Below, one piece after another: positions 35,737 through 42,689 of a DNA stretch of 42,689 nucleotides. The DNA comes from CAIRDP01 sp037138335. GTDB taxonomy: Bacteria > Bacteroidota > Bacteroidia > Bacteroidales > FEN-979. Numbering within the stretch: position 1 is the first letter of the stretch; every line of letters starts with the position of its first letter. Under the pieces are notes generated by a model. It searched no databases, was not told the origin of the DNA, and saw nothing but the letters and a program-made list of their open reading frames with translations. The position numbers were made by a program, and so were the translations under genes. The stretch covers positions 1-42,689 of the forward strand of contig JBAXIO010000027.1 of the NCBI GenBank assembly GCA_037138335.1. The letters run 5' to 3'.

Positions 35737-36186
35737 ATGGAAGTTATTTTAAAACAGGATGTTCCCAATCTGGGATATGCGAATGACAAGGTGAATGTAA
35801 AGCCCGGTTACGCACGTAATTTTTTAATCGCTAAAGGTCTTGCAATCACTGCAACCGAGACCAATAAAAAGATCCTTGCCGAGACTATGAAGCAGAGGGC
35901 TCATAAGGAAGAGAAGATCTTCAAGAGCGCCGAAGAGCTTGCAAAGGCATTGGCCAATATAACTGTTAAGATAGGCGCCAAGGCTGCCGAGAGCGGAAAG
36001 ATCTTCGGGTCGGTGAATGCCCTCCAGGTTGCCCAGGCTTTGAAAGACCAGTTCAATTTCGATGTTGACCGCCGCAAGATCCACGTTGACCATGAGCATA
36101 TCAAAGAGCTCGGGGTTTACAAGGCAAAGGTCACCCTTCACAAGGACCTTCATGTTGAGATCAAATTCGAGGTGTTTGCGGAATAG
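35737..36186 (+). CDS. rplI: 50S ribosomal protein L9
   Basis: L9 (149 residues) has two globular domains joined by a long helix. The N-domain has VILKQDVPNLGYANDKVNVKPGYARNFLIAKG and the linker is Lys/Glu-rich (45-80). The C-domain has KIFGSVNALQVAQAL and KIHVDHEHIKELGVYKAKVTLH. A clear AGGAGG lies eight bases before the ATG, overlapping the rpsR stop, unusual for this phylum. The stop codon lies inside a 15-base sequence shared with the ispF end. Confidence 0.98.
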   Translation: MEVILKQDVPNLGYANDKVNVKPGYARNFLIAKGLAITATETNKKILAETMKQRAHKEEKIFKSAEELAKALANITVKIGAKAAESGKIFGSVNALQVAQALKDQFNFDVDRRKIHVDHEHIKELGVYKAKVTLHKDLHVEIKFEVFAE

Positions 36187-36202
36187 TGACTAGTGACTTG
36201 GT

Positions 36203-36226
36203 AACTGGGTTACTGGGTTACTGGGT
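36203..36226. repeat. Three octamer units after rplI
   Basis: AACTGGGT, TACTGGGT and TACTGGGT in register, 16 bases past the rplI stop codon. These are variants of the RRCTGGAT octamer found elsewhere in the window, with GG for GA at the fifth and sixth positions of CTGGAT. Confidence 0.65.
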
Positions 36227-36249
36227 ATCTGTTCTGCTGAAAAATTTAC

Positions 36250-36257
36250 TAATTTTA
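36250..36257 (+). promoter_or_regulatory. Possible -7 element of the RNA methyltransferase (TAATTTTA)
   Basis: One mismatch (final A for G) to TAnnTTTG. If used, transcription would start inside the following hairpin, about 20 bases before the start codon. Confidence 0.25.
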
Positions 36258-36285
36258 TCCCGGGATCACCACCCGGGATTTTTTT
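36257..36285 (+). terminator. Terminator of the rpsF-rpsR-rplI operon, abutting the next start codon
   Basis: Perfect 8-bp stem ATCCCGGG (36257-36264) / CCCGGGAT (36272-36279) with a 7-base loop, then seven T residues. The next base is the A of the ATG of the methyltransferase gene. Confidence 0.9.
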
Positions 36286-37095
36286 ATGCTTTCAAATAGC
36301 CAGGTTAAACACATCAATGCCCTGAAGATCAAGAAGTACAGGGATGAGTATAAGGAGTTTATTGCCGAGGGCAATACCCTGGTAGCCGATTTGATCGAAA
36401 GCCCTTACGAAATTGCCGGGGTATACGCCGAGAGCCAGTGGATCGTCGGGAACCTGGAGATGATCAGGCGACATAATGTTCCGGTATTTGAGGCTGAGCC
36501 ACAAGACATGGACAGGATCACGTCACTAACGAGTCCGAGCCCTGTACTTGCTGTTGTTAAAATCCCTACGGGATATGGCGATGTCATTGAATTTCCCGAT
36601 ACAGATTCGGTTGAGAAAGCAATCCCGGGTTTGAAAAATGTCCTCTCATTTATGCTTGAAAGCATCAGCGATCCCGGGAATTTCGGGACCATGTTGAGGA
36701 TTGCCGACTGGTTCGGGATCAGGAACGTCATTTGTTCTGAACATGGAGTGGAATTATACAACCCCAAAGTGGTGCAGGCCAGCATGGGGTCTGTGGCAAG
36801 AGTTAATGTAGTTTATACTGATCTTCAGGGGATTCTTGAAACATTGAAAGGCAGTATCCCGATTTATGGTACTTTTCTGCAGGGTGATCCCGTTTATTCA
36901 GTTCCATTGAGTGAGAATGGGATAATCATTATTGGAAGCGAGGCCCATGGAATCTCTGAAAAACTCACTCAGTTTGTAACAAAGCGTCTGTTTATTCCTT
37001 CATTCGGATCATCCGCCGATGGTAAAGCCGAATCCCTCAACGCTGCCGTTGCCGCGGCAGTTGTCATCTCAGAATTCAGGCGCAGGATCACCTGA
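36286..37095 (+). CDS. SpoU/TrmH-family RNA 2'-O-methyltransferase
   Basis: A SPOUT-class methyltransferase (269 residues) using S-adenosylmethionine to methylate ribose in rRNA or tRNA. The N-terminal substrate-binding domain begins MLSNSQVKHINALKIKKYRDEYKEFIAEG, the usual start of RlmB/TrmH-like proteins. The knot domain has SDPGNFGTMLRIADWFG (motif 1), IIIIGSEAHGIS (motif 2) and ESLNAAVAAAVV (motif 3). The target nucleotide cannot be deduced. No ribosome-binding site is possible, since the codon directly follows a terminator T-run. The stop codon's last base is the first base of the 24-unit octamer array. Confidence 0.92.
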   Translation: MLSNSQVKHINALKIKKYRDEYKEFIAEGNTLVADLIESPYEIAGVYAESQWIVGNLEMIRRHNVPVFEAEPQDMDRITSLTSPSPVLAVVKIPTGYGDVIEFPDTDSVEKAIPGLKNVLSFMLESISDPGNFGTMLRIADWFGIRNVICSEHGVELYNPKVVQASMGSVARVNVVYTDLQGILETLKGSIPIYGTFLQGDPVYSVPLSENGIIIIGSEAHGISEKLTQFVTKRLFIPSFGSSADGKAESLNAAVAAAVVISEFRRRIT

Positions 37096-37286
37096 TCCAG
37101 CTATCCCGTTATCCAGTCATCCAGTCATCCAGCTATCCAGTTATCCAGCCATCCAGCCATCCAGCTACCCAGCCATCCAGTCAGCCAGCTATCCAGCCAT
37201 CCAGCCATCCAGCTATCCAGTCATCCAGCTATCCAGCTATCCCGCTATCCAGCTATCCAGTTATCCAGTTATCCAGTTATCCAGTT
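37095..37286. repeat. 24-unit octamer tandem array (ATCCAGYY)
   Basis: Twenty-four 8-bp units in perfect register with no insertion or deletion. Twenty are exactly ATCCAG plus two pyrimidines. The other four have a single change in the first six bases (ATCCCG twice, ACCCAG, AGCCAG). Positions 7-8 vary freely but only among CT, TT, TC and CC. On the opposite strand the unit is RRCTGGAT, matching the array at 1-80. It occupies most of the 341-bp gap before the GNAT-like gene. The remainder (37287-37436) holds no gene or firm promoter that I can see. Confidence 0.97.
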
Positions 37287-37436
37287 TCCCCGATTTTCAT
37301 CTACACTTACTAATAATTCCCAAACACTTACCTTTTTGAGCTTGCAATCACTTTGCTGCAGGGATAAATTAGCAGAAAATTCATAATCTGGATTTTACAG
37401 AGAAAGGCAAACATTCAATCTCATAAAAAAGGAATA

Positions 37437-37949
37437 ATGAGCACTCCAAATAATGGCCCATGGCTGATCACCCCGGTTATAAGAGATAAGGACTTTCTTG
37501 ACATGAAAGAGCTTTCCATAGAATTTGCCACCGCTATGGACTTTGAGCTGGATTACCAGCAATTGCTGCGTGAATCGGCTTCGATCAAGGAGATCTATAA
37601 AATGCCGAAGGGTGTGGGATTTTTACTTAAATCCAATAATCAGAGTATAGGTTTCATAGCCTTGAAAAAAGCGAACTACAATACTGTTGAGATCAGGAAA
37701 TTCTATGTAAGGCCATCAACGGCCTTCCTGAAATGGAGCCATAATTTACTCGAAGTTGCCGTAGACTGGGCTATGCAGTCCAATTTCAAAAAGATCAGGG
37801 TTGAGCCTCCGTCAACCCATCCTTCCCTGAAAAAATTGTATCCGGAAACTGATTTCAGGGAGAAGTTCATCAGGGATGAAACCTCCTCGCAGTTAGTGAA
37901 GGTATTGGAAAAAGCTTTAGTAAGCGTCCCCGAGTATTTTCAATTATAG
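37437..37949 (+). CDS. GNAT-like acetyltransferase (putative)
   Basis: A 170-residue soluble protein whose strand-helix pattern resembles a GNAT N-acetyltransferase: a substrate-side N-terminus, a central strand SIGFIALKKANYNTVEIRKFYVRP, then a helix LLEVAVDWAMQSNFKKIRVEPPSTHPSLKKLYPETDF. The usual acetyl-CoA loop (R/Q-x-x-G-x-G/A) after the fourth strand is replaced by RPSTAFLKWSHN, so cofactor binding is doubtful and the assignment is tentative. It lies 48 bases before the T9SS plug gene, on the same strand, but that gene has its own promoter. Confidence 0.5.
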   Translation: MSTPNNGPWLITPVIRDKDFLDMKELSIEFATAMDFELDYQQLLRESASIKEIYKMPKGVGFLLKSNNQSIGFIALKKANYNTVEIRKFYVRPSTAFLKWSHNLLEVAVDWAMQSNFKKIRVEPPSTHPSLKKLYPETDFREKFIRDETSSQLVKVLEKALVSVPEYFQL

Positions 37950-37955
37950 AAATTG

Positions 37956-37963
37956 TACATTTG
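37956..37963 (+). promoter_or_regulatory. -7 element of the T9SS plug gene (TACATTTG)
   Basis: Exact TAnnTTTG match 34 bases before ATG 37998. It lies inside the longer open frame from 37953 and so decides the start. Confidence 0.6.
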
Positions 37964-37997
37964 CCGGTTAGTAAGCTTGAACATTTCTTACCGGCTC

Positions 37998-39278
37998 ATG
38001 AGAAATATAGTTTCCTTTTTCATCCTGACGTTTCTGGTCATTTTAGGTAATACATGCCTTGCAGCCGATTTCCCCAATGAGAATATAACCTATGATCCGG
38101 GAATAAAAACGGTTCAGTTGTATAAACAGGGATTTGAACTGTCCTCCCCCATATTCCAGCTGAATTCAACTGAAAGACTGGCTCTTGATTTTGATGATCT
38201 CGACATGCAGTCAAAGGCCTATAAATATACGATAAGGCATTGTGAATCCGATTGGTCTACTTCTTCAGACCTCAGACCCTCAGAGTATATCAGCGGGTAT
38301 ACTGAAGAGAATATCAATGATTTTCAATATTCAATCAATACTACGGTAAGGTATGTTCATTACTCCTCAAACTTCCCTTCGAAGGACATGGCCCCGAAGA
38401 TATCCGGAAATTATTTGCTGATAGTATATGACGATGATCCGGCTTACCCTGTTTTTACCAGGAGGTTCATGGTTGTTGAAGTATCCACCGTCTCCATTGA
38501 AGGATCGGTTCAGCAGGGGTCTAAAACCGATGAACATCTGACAAAGCAGCAGCTTGATTTTATCGTCAGGCTCAATGGCTTCAGGATTTCGGATCTAAAG
38601 CGCGAATTAAAAGTGGTCGTCCAGCAGGATGACCGCTGGGATAATTCCTTGTTTGGCATCTTTCCGAGGTTTGTAAGGGGGGAAGAACTGGATTACCGTT
38701 ACGACGAGAACAATGTGTTTAACGGGGGAAGTCCGTACCGTAACTTTGATATAAAAAGCCTGATGTACCAGACCGAGCGTATTGATAAAATTTATTATGA
38801 CACTGTGAACCAGGTGCTTTTACTGGAAGACAAGCCCAGGACCTATAAGAATTATGTTTACAATAAGGATATTGGCGGAAGGTATCTTATTAAAAATGAA
38901 GTCAATGCGACGAATTTTAATATTGAATCCGACTATGCCCTTGTTCATTTTTTCCTTCCTTTTCCCATGAAGTTCACCGATGGTGATTTTTATCTCATGG
39001 GGGCTCTTACAAACTGGAGGATGGATGCTCAAAGCAGGCTGCTGTTTAATGATGCCACCAAACGGTATGAGATCAGCCTCTTTTTGAAACAGGGGTATTA
39101 TAATTATATATATGTCCTTTTGAAAAAAGGTAAAACCGCGGGGGACGAATCCCTGGTTGAAGGGAATCATTGGGAGACTCCGCATATGTATACCGTTTAC
39201 GTTTATTACCGGCCGGGAGCTGCTCAATGCGATCAACTGATCGCAGTGCAAAATATTAACTCCATTCAACAGAATTAA
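37998..39278 (+). CDS. Type IX secretion system plug protein (DUF5103 family)
   Basis: A 426-residue exported protein with signal peptide FFILTFLVILGNTCLA. The sequence DPGIKTVQLYKQGFELSSPIFQL, RHCESDWSTSSDLRPSEYISGY, NDFQYS, YLLIVYDDD and MRFMVVE-like strands is the DUF5103 pattern. In Flavobacterium johnsoniae this family was found to plug the periplasmic side of the SprA translocon pore. The open frame starts with TTG 37953, but that falls on the promoter, so ATG 37998 is preferred. It lies 5.5 kb from porV, not within the main T9SS cluster. A C-terminal region (YYNYIYVLLKKGKTAGDES) is typical of the family. Confidence 0.88.
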   Translation: MRNIVSFFILTFLVILGNTCLAADFPNENITYDPGIKTVQLYKQGFELSSPIFQLNSTERLALDFDDLDMQSKAYKYTIRHCESDWSTSSDLRPSEYISGYTEENINDFQYSINTTVRYVHYSSNFPSKDMAPKISGNYLLIVYDDDPAYPVFTRRFMVVEVSTVSIEGSVQQGSKTDEHLTKQQLDFIVRLNGFRISDLKRELKVVVQQDDRWDNSLFGIFPRFVRGEELDYRYDENNVFNGGSPYRNFDIKSLMYQTERIDKIYYDTVNQVLLLEDKPRTYKNYVYNKDIGGRYLIKNEVNATNFNIESDYALVHFFLPFPMKFTDGDFYLMGALTNWRMDAQSRLLFNDATKRYEISLFLKQGYYNYIYVLLKKGKTAGDESLVEGNHWETPHMYTVYVYYRPGAAQCDQLIAVQNINSIQQN

Positions 39279-39321
39279 TCCTTCTTTCTTCTTTAATCTT
39301 AAAATGTACTATATTTACTAA

Positions 39322-39339
39322 GTAAGTAGTTACACTTAC
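39322..39339. promoter_or_regulatory. Dyad GTAAGT-N6-ACTTAC upstream of the second LruC gene
   Basis: A perfect 6-bp dyad with a 6-base spacer, located 34 bases upstream of the -7 element. It sits where an activator site would be expected. No regulator can be named. Confidence 0.3.
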
Positions 39340-39373
39340 GTATTACAGCTTTCATTTAGCCCTGTTAACAGTT

Positions 39374-39381
39374 TATCTTTG
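39374..39381 (+). promoter_or_regulatory. -7 element of the second LruC gene (TATCTTTG)
   Basis: Exact TAnnTTTG match 16 bases before ATG 39398. Confidence 0.65.
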
Positions 39382-39397
39382 CATAAAACAAATTCAT

Positions 39398-41458
39398 ATG
39401 TCAACATCACGACTTGCAATAACAAACATACTGCTGATGACTTCGGCAGTATTTGTCTTTTTATTTATTCTCCCGTCCTGCAATAAAAATAAGGGTGATT
39501 CCCCTTCGCAGGCTGCGACTTTCGACCAGCTTGTTGTTCCTTCAAATTTCACATGGGCTACCACAACTGATGTGGGAATAAATCTTGCTGCCCAGGACAA
39601 CGGGGGCAATCCGCTTCAGAATGTTAAATTCAGCGTTTATACTTCTCATCCTGATTCTGGCGGCGTTCTGATGTACAGCGGTTCGACTGATATTAACGGG
39701 AAATGGGTTGTAACACAGCCATTCCCCACTTCCCTGAAGCAGGTTACCGTTACAACCAGGTATCTTGGCTTGCAAAGAGAAATGAATCTGCCTATAACTT
39801 CAGGCCGCATTGAAGCAATATTCGGAGGAAAAGCCCCGGCCCCGGTAAACCTTAAATCGGGCTTTGGAGGTTGTAATGTGAAAAGCGCCGCTGCGACTAA
39901 AGTTGTTTACATGGGCACATATGACAGCCAGGGTGTTCCCAATTATCTTGTAACACCAAACGATGTAGTCGACCAGGCCTTATTGACGGATCTGAATTCA
40001 ACCTTGCCTGAGTACCGGCCGGTTCCCACATATCATCCCGAATATCTTGCTTCAAACGCTCCATGCAACCTTGAACTGATCGAGCAGTGCGACGTATGGA
40101 TCACTTATATTACCGAAGGCGCCGGATGGCAGAATGCAATGGGCTTCTTTACCTTCAATACAAATAATCCGCCGACAACTGCGGCACAGATCGATACCAT
40201 TAAGATTATATATCCCAATCTCTCCAATAACGGGAGCGGAGGCGGGCTTTACCCTGGAAATAAAGTGTTCCTTGGACGCTTCCCCGCCGGAAAATCCTTG
40301 GGTTGGGTGGTTATCGCTGCCGGTTGGAATGGCACTTCAAAAACCGTGACCAGTGGTTCTTATTCCCTTTACTCAATCCCAGGGCTGAATCCTGAAACAG
40401 ATCCTGCCCTGAGGAAGCATACATTATTATTAAAAGACATTTCACGTTTGAAATTCATGTTTTCGTTTGAAGACTGGAGGCGCGACCAGGGATCGGACCA
40501 GGATTTTAATGACGGGATCCTATACGTAACAGCCAATCCGGTTGAAGCTGTAAATACCGTGAATATGCCCAATATAGCTACCACGCTTCCCGATGCAGAC
40601 CATGATGGCATCCCCGATAACCAGGATGATTATCCAAATGATCCAACAATGGCTCACGACAATTTTTATCCCAATAAAACTTCTTATGGCTCGCTTGCTT
40701 TTGAAGATCTCTGGCCAACCAAGGGGGATTACGATTTTAACGACCTGGTGGTAAGCTACCGTTTCGACCAGATCACGAATGCCGACAACAATGTGGTGAA
40801 AGTGCAGGCAACCCTTATTACTGAAGCCATGGGAGCGACCCTGCATAATGCCTTCGGATTCCAGATGGGCTGTTTGGCAGCAAAGGTTGCTGGTGTAACA
40901 GGCATCGATCTGAAGCATTCCTATATCAGTCTTTCAGCCAATAACTGCGAGGCGGGTCAAACCAAAGCCGTGGTTATTCCTTACGATGATGCTTTTGACA
41001 GGCTCCCTTATCCCGGAACCGGTATCGGAACCAATACCACGATGGGTGCGCCTTATGTTACCCCCGATACGATCAGGCTTACTATAACCCTGGCTCAGCC
41101 TGTGCCTGTTTCCACAATGGGGACACCGCCGTATAATCCATTCTTAATTGTGAACCAGGATCGCGGGCATGAAGTACATCTTGTTGACAACCAGCCAACC
41201 GACAAGGCCGATCTTTCCCTGTTTGGTACGGGTGACGATAACAGCAGTGTTGCTGCAGGCAGATATTACAAGACCTCTTCGAATCATCCCTGGGCTATCA
41301 ATATTGCCGAAAAATTCAATTATATGATTGAAAAACAGCAGATACTCACGGGTTATCTCAAGTTCTCGACCTGGGCTGAAAGCGGCGGTTCTAGCTACCC
41401 TGACTGGTATAAGTCCACCTCCGGTTACAGGGACAACTCGAAAATATATTCTCATTAA
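39398..41458 (+). CDS. LruC-domain lipoprotein with DUF4114-like module
   Basis: A 686-residue lipoprotein with signal peptide and lipobox ILPSC (C28). The N-terminal domain (VVPSNFTWATTTDVGINL) matches the corresponding part of the LruC protein at 14607. The middle part differs. It lacks the Asn-rich solenoid and instead carries a module of about residues 190-390 ending in FEDWRRDQGSDQDFNDGILYV, a DUF4114-like signature. DADHDGIPDNQDDYPND from D399 is a calcium-loop-like link to the C-terminal LruC/DUF4842 domain (GSLAFEDLWPTKGDYDFNDLVVSY ... WAINIAEKFNYMIE). Surface location is inferred; the function is unknown. A terminator follows. Confidence 0.88.
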   Translation: MSTSRLAITNILLMTSAVFVFLFILPSCNKNKGDSPSQAATFDQLVVPSNFTWATTTDVGINLAAQDNGGNPLQNVKFSVYTSHPDSGGVLMYSGSTDINGKWVVTQPFPTSLKQVTVTTRYLGLQREMNLPITSGRIEAIFGGKAPAPVNLKSGFGGCNVKSAAATKVVYMGTYDSQGVPNYLVTPNDVVDQALLTDLNSTLPEYRPVPTYHPEYLASNAPCNLELIEQCDVWITYITEGAGWQNAMGFFTFNTNNPPTTAAQIDTIKIIYPNLSNNGSGGGLYPGNKVFLGRFPAGKSLGWVVIAAGWNGTSKTVTSGSYSLYSIPGLNPETDPALRKHTLLLKDISRLKFMFSFEDWRRDQGSDQDFNDGILYVTANPVEAVNTVNMPNIATTLPDADHDGIPDNQDDYPNDPTMAHDNFYPNKTSYGSLAFEDLWPTKGDYDFNDLVVSYRFDQITNADNNVVKVQATLITEAMGATLHNAFGFQMGCLAAKVAGVTGIDLKHSYISLSANNCEAGQTKAVVIPYDDAFDRLPYPGTGIGTNTTMGAPYVTPDTIRLTITLAQPVPVSTMGTPPYNPFLIVNQDRGHEVHLVDNQPTDKADLSLFGTGDDNSSVAAGRYYKTSSNHPWAINIAEKFNYMIEKQQILTGYLKFSTWAESGGSSYPDWYKSTSGYRDNSKIYSH

Positions 41459-41490
41459 GTTCTCATAGGTTGGTTTTTGGTTAATGCAAG

Positions 41491-41523
41491 AGGGCGGCTC
41501 AAAAGGCTGCCCTTCTTTTTTTA
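41491..41523 (+). terminator. Intrinsic terminator after the second LruC gene
   Basis: AGGGCGGC (41491-41498) pairs with GCTGCCCT (one G-U pair) and is followed by a T-run at 41516-41522. Confidence 0.85.
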
Positions 41524-41535
41524 TTTGTTGGCTGA

Positions 41536-41650
41536 GGAGTCTCTGTCACTGCATCGCGTCTGCGTCCGGCGCTAAAATACCTGACCGATCCCAAGAAATT
41601 AGCTATAGGACCGCGCCGGCCAAGGCCGCTTATGCAGTGCCAGGGACTCC
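41536..41650. repeat. 115-bp imperfect palindrome beside the IS1182-family transposase
   Basis: Arms 41536-41572 and 41613-41650 pair. The outer 19 bases (GGAGTCTCTGTCACTGCAT against GGAGTCCCTGGCACTGCAT on the other strand) match at 17 positions. The inner end CCGGCGC / GCGCCGG is also complementary. The loop is 40 bases. It is GC-rich relative to its flanks and could be the structured end of the insertion element or an independent palindromic unit next to which the element landed. Confidence 0.75.
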
Positions 41651-41678
41651 GCCATGACAAAAGAACTAGATCAGGGGT

Positions 41679-42689
41679 CTAGCTGGACCACTTTGACAGA
41701 TTGTGGGCTATGCTCAGCAGTCCGGCTTCGATTTCGACCTTTTCACACCCTACGAGCATAAACCGTTTGAAGCCCTTGTTGTATTTGATATTACCAAACA
41801 CAGGCTCGACATCCCAGGGACGTTTCTTTCGATGCTTGATACCTTCTTCGCTCAGAAGTAATTCACGGGCTTTGGCCTTGAGCTTCCGTAACCGGTGATT
41901 GACTTCGATGATGCGGTTACCTGAGGCTTTATGGCACATCCCCCGCAGTGGACACCCCTGGCAGTTTTGCGCCTGGTAAGAGGTATACCTACGGACAATG
42001 CCATCTTTTTCTGTTCGTGTACTCTCTGCTTTACGTGTCATGGGCTGACCCATCGGACAATAGTAACAATCCTGCTCTTCATTGTAAAAGAGCTTGTCTG
42101 CAACAAAGGGATGCCTGGGGTCAGAACCATGCTGATCCTTGTCAAAATAATTATCTTTTACAAATCCACGAATAAAATGCTCTTCTAAATACAGGTAATT
42201 GCTCTCGGATCCATATCCTGCATCGGCTGTCACGGTATCAGGCATGTGTCCATAGAGAGAGTGAAACCCCTGAAGATGAGAAGGCAAGGTTAACGTGTCC
42301 GTTGCATGTTGATGAATGCTATAATTCAGAATGAACTGATCGTTGGTTGATATCTGAAAGTTGTAGCCCGGTTTTAACTGTCCGTTCAGCATGTGATCCT
42401 CTTTCATGCGCATGAAGGTCGCATCCGGGTCTGTTTTGGAGTAACTGTTGCGCCCGTTGAGGATTTTTTCCTGCTGGTCGTATTTCTCTATATTTTTAGG
42501 CCAGTTCTTTTCGGCGTACTTGAGCTTCTGACTCACCTTTTTGCTTACCGGCTTATCTTTCAGAGCCTCATTAATCTTATTGACCGTATCGGCGACCTTT
42601 TGCGCATCGATCGGTTCAAAGGTCATGGGACTGGGATCTTTGAGTTCCTCCTGAACGATCTTCTGCGTATATTGCCAAAGCTCTTCTAA
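41679..42689 (-). CDS. IS1182-family transposase, C-terminal part (5' end beyond window)
   Basis: The frame is open to the right edge of the window. The residues encoded between 42626 and 42689 (LEELWQYTQKIVQEELKDPS) are in frame, so the gene continues outside and only its C-terminal 337 codons are visible. The DDE-type core shows TADAGYGSESNYLYLEEH (second Asp) and EPVFGNIKYNKGFKRFMLVG (terminal Glu). Between them are Cys-rich pairs (CYYCPMG, CQGCPLRGMC) typical of the IS1182 group. The first Asp and the N-terminal DUF772 region lie off the window. No frameshift is seen in the visible part. The left end of the element may be at the palindrome 41536-41650, but its terminal repeats cannot be confirmed. 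Confidence 0.9.
   Translation of the reverse strand, partial: LEELWQYTQKIVQEELKDPSPMTFEPIDAQKVADTVNKINEALKDKPVSKKVSQKLKYAEKNWPKNIEKYDQQEKILNGRNSYSKTDPDATFMRMKEDHMLNGQLKPGYNFQISTNDQFILNYSIHQHATDTLTLPSHLQGFHSLYGHMPDTVTADAGYGSESNYLYLEEHFIRGFVKDNYFDKDQHGSDPRHPFVADKLFYNEEQDCYYCPMGQPMTRKAESTRTEKDGIVRRYTSYQAQNCQGCPLRGMCHKASGNRIIEVNHRLRKLKAKARELLLSEEGIKHRKKRPWDVEPVFGNIKYNKGFKRFMLVGCEKVEIEAGLLSIAHNLSKWSS

Noticed and set aside
37095..37286. CRISPR array
   Set aside because: The units are 8 bp in direct succession with no spacers, and no cas genes are present.
37019..37339. Open frame encoding a repetitive SSYPAIQ-type peptide
   Set aside because: It is only the octamer array read in one frame (8 bp x 3 = 8 residues per period), overlaps the methyltransferase in another frame and has no start signal. 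The array is better treated as non-coding.
41536..41650. Integron attC-type site
   Set aside because: The core-site patterns (RYYYAAC and GTTRRRY) are absent from the ends, and no integrase is nearby.

Overview
The window looks like chromosomal DNA of a Bacteroidota member, most likely a Bacteroidales-type environmental lineage. The evidence is a type IX secretion (T9SS) gene set (gldJ, a PorP/SprF protein, two porU-like genes, porV, a DUF5103 plug), the near absence of Shine-Dalgarno sites, and repeated use of the Bacteroidota -7 element TAnnTTTG at sensible distances from start codons. A full Kdp potassium pump, a tungsten-type aldehyde:ferredoxin oxidoreductase homologue and methylglyoxal synthase fit a fermentative or anaerobic lifestyle. 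A Rieske oxygenase at the left edge shows that oxygen chemistry is not excluded.

Layout. 1-80 is an octamer repeat array. 108-1118 (-) is the Rieske oxygenase, divergent from mgsA (1190-1726). A GH29 alpha-L-fucosidase (1790-3340, -) follows. 3494-11908 holds a small secreted protein of unknown function and then kdpA-kdpB-kdpC-kdpD-kdpE, tightly packed on one strand. A palindromic intergenic element separates kdpE from the convergent AOR-family gene (12048-14207, -). A repeat-bearing divergent region leads to a LruC-domain lipoprotein (14607-16892), which ends at a strong terminator. Then come thiF-thiS (17028-17869), folC (-), anmK and murF (-).

21709-32535 is the T9SS block: gldJ and a PorP/SprF-type gene on the minus strand, diverging from two consecutive C25-peptidase PorU-type genes and porV. 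IspF follows porV by 13 bases. A GT-C-like membrane protein (minus) is divergent from rpsF-rpsR-rplI. Next are a SpoU-type RNA methyltransferase, a 24-unit octamer array, a GNAT-like protein, the T9SS plug protein and a second LruC-domain lipoprotein. The right edge carries an IS1182-family transposase whose 5' part lies outside the window.

How the genes work together. KdpD and KdpE presumably switch on the adjacent pump under potassium limitation. The T9SS proteins serve one export and surface-anchoring route: PorV carries CTD substrates, PorU cleaves and anchors them, GldJ is part of the gliding/secretion machinery, and the plug protein closes the translocon. The most unusual DNA is non-coding. 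Arrays built from an 8-bp unit (RRCTGGAT, in either orientation) sit at or just after stop codons of unrelated genes. Two long imperfect palindromes occur, and porV and rpsF share a nearly identical promoter/leader block.
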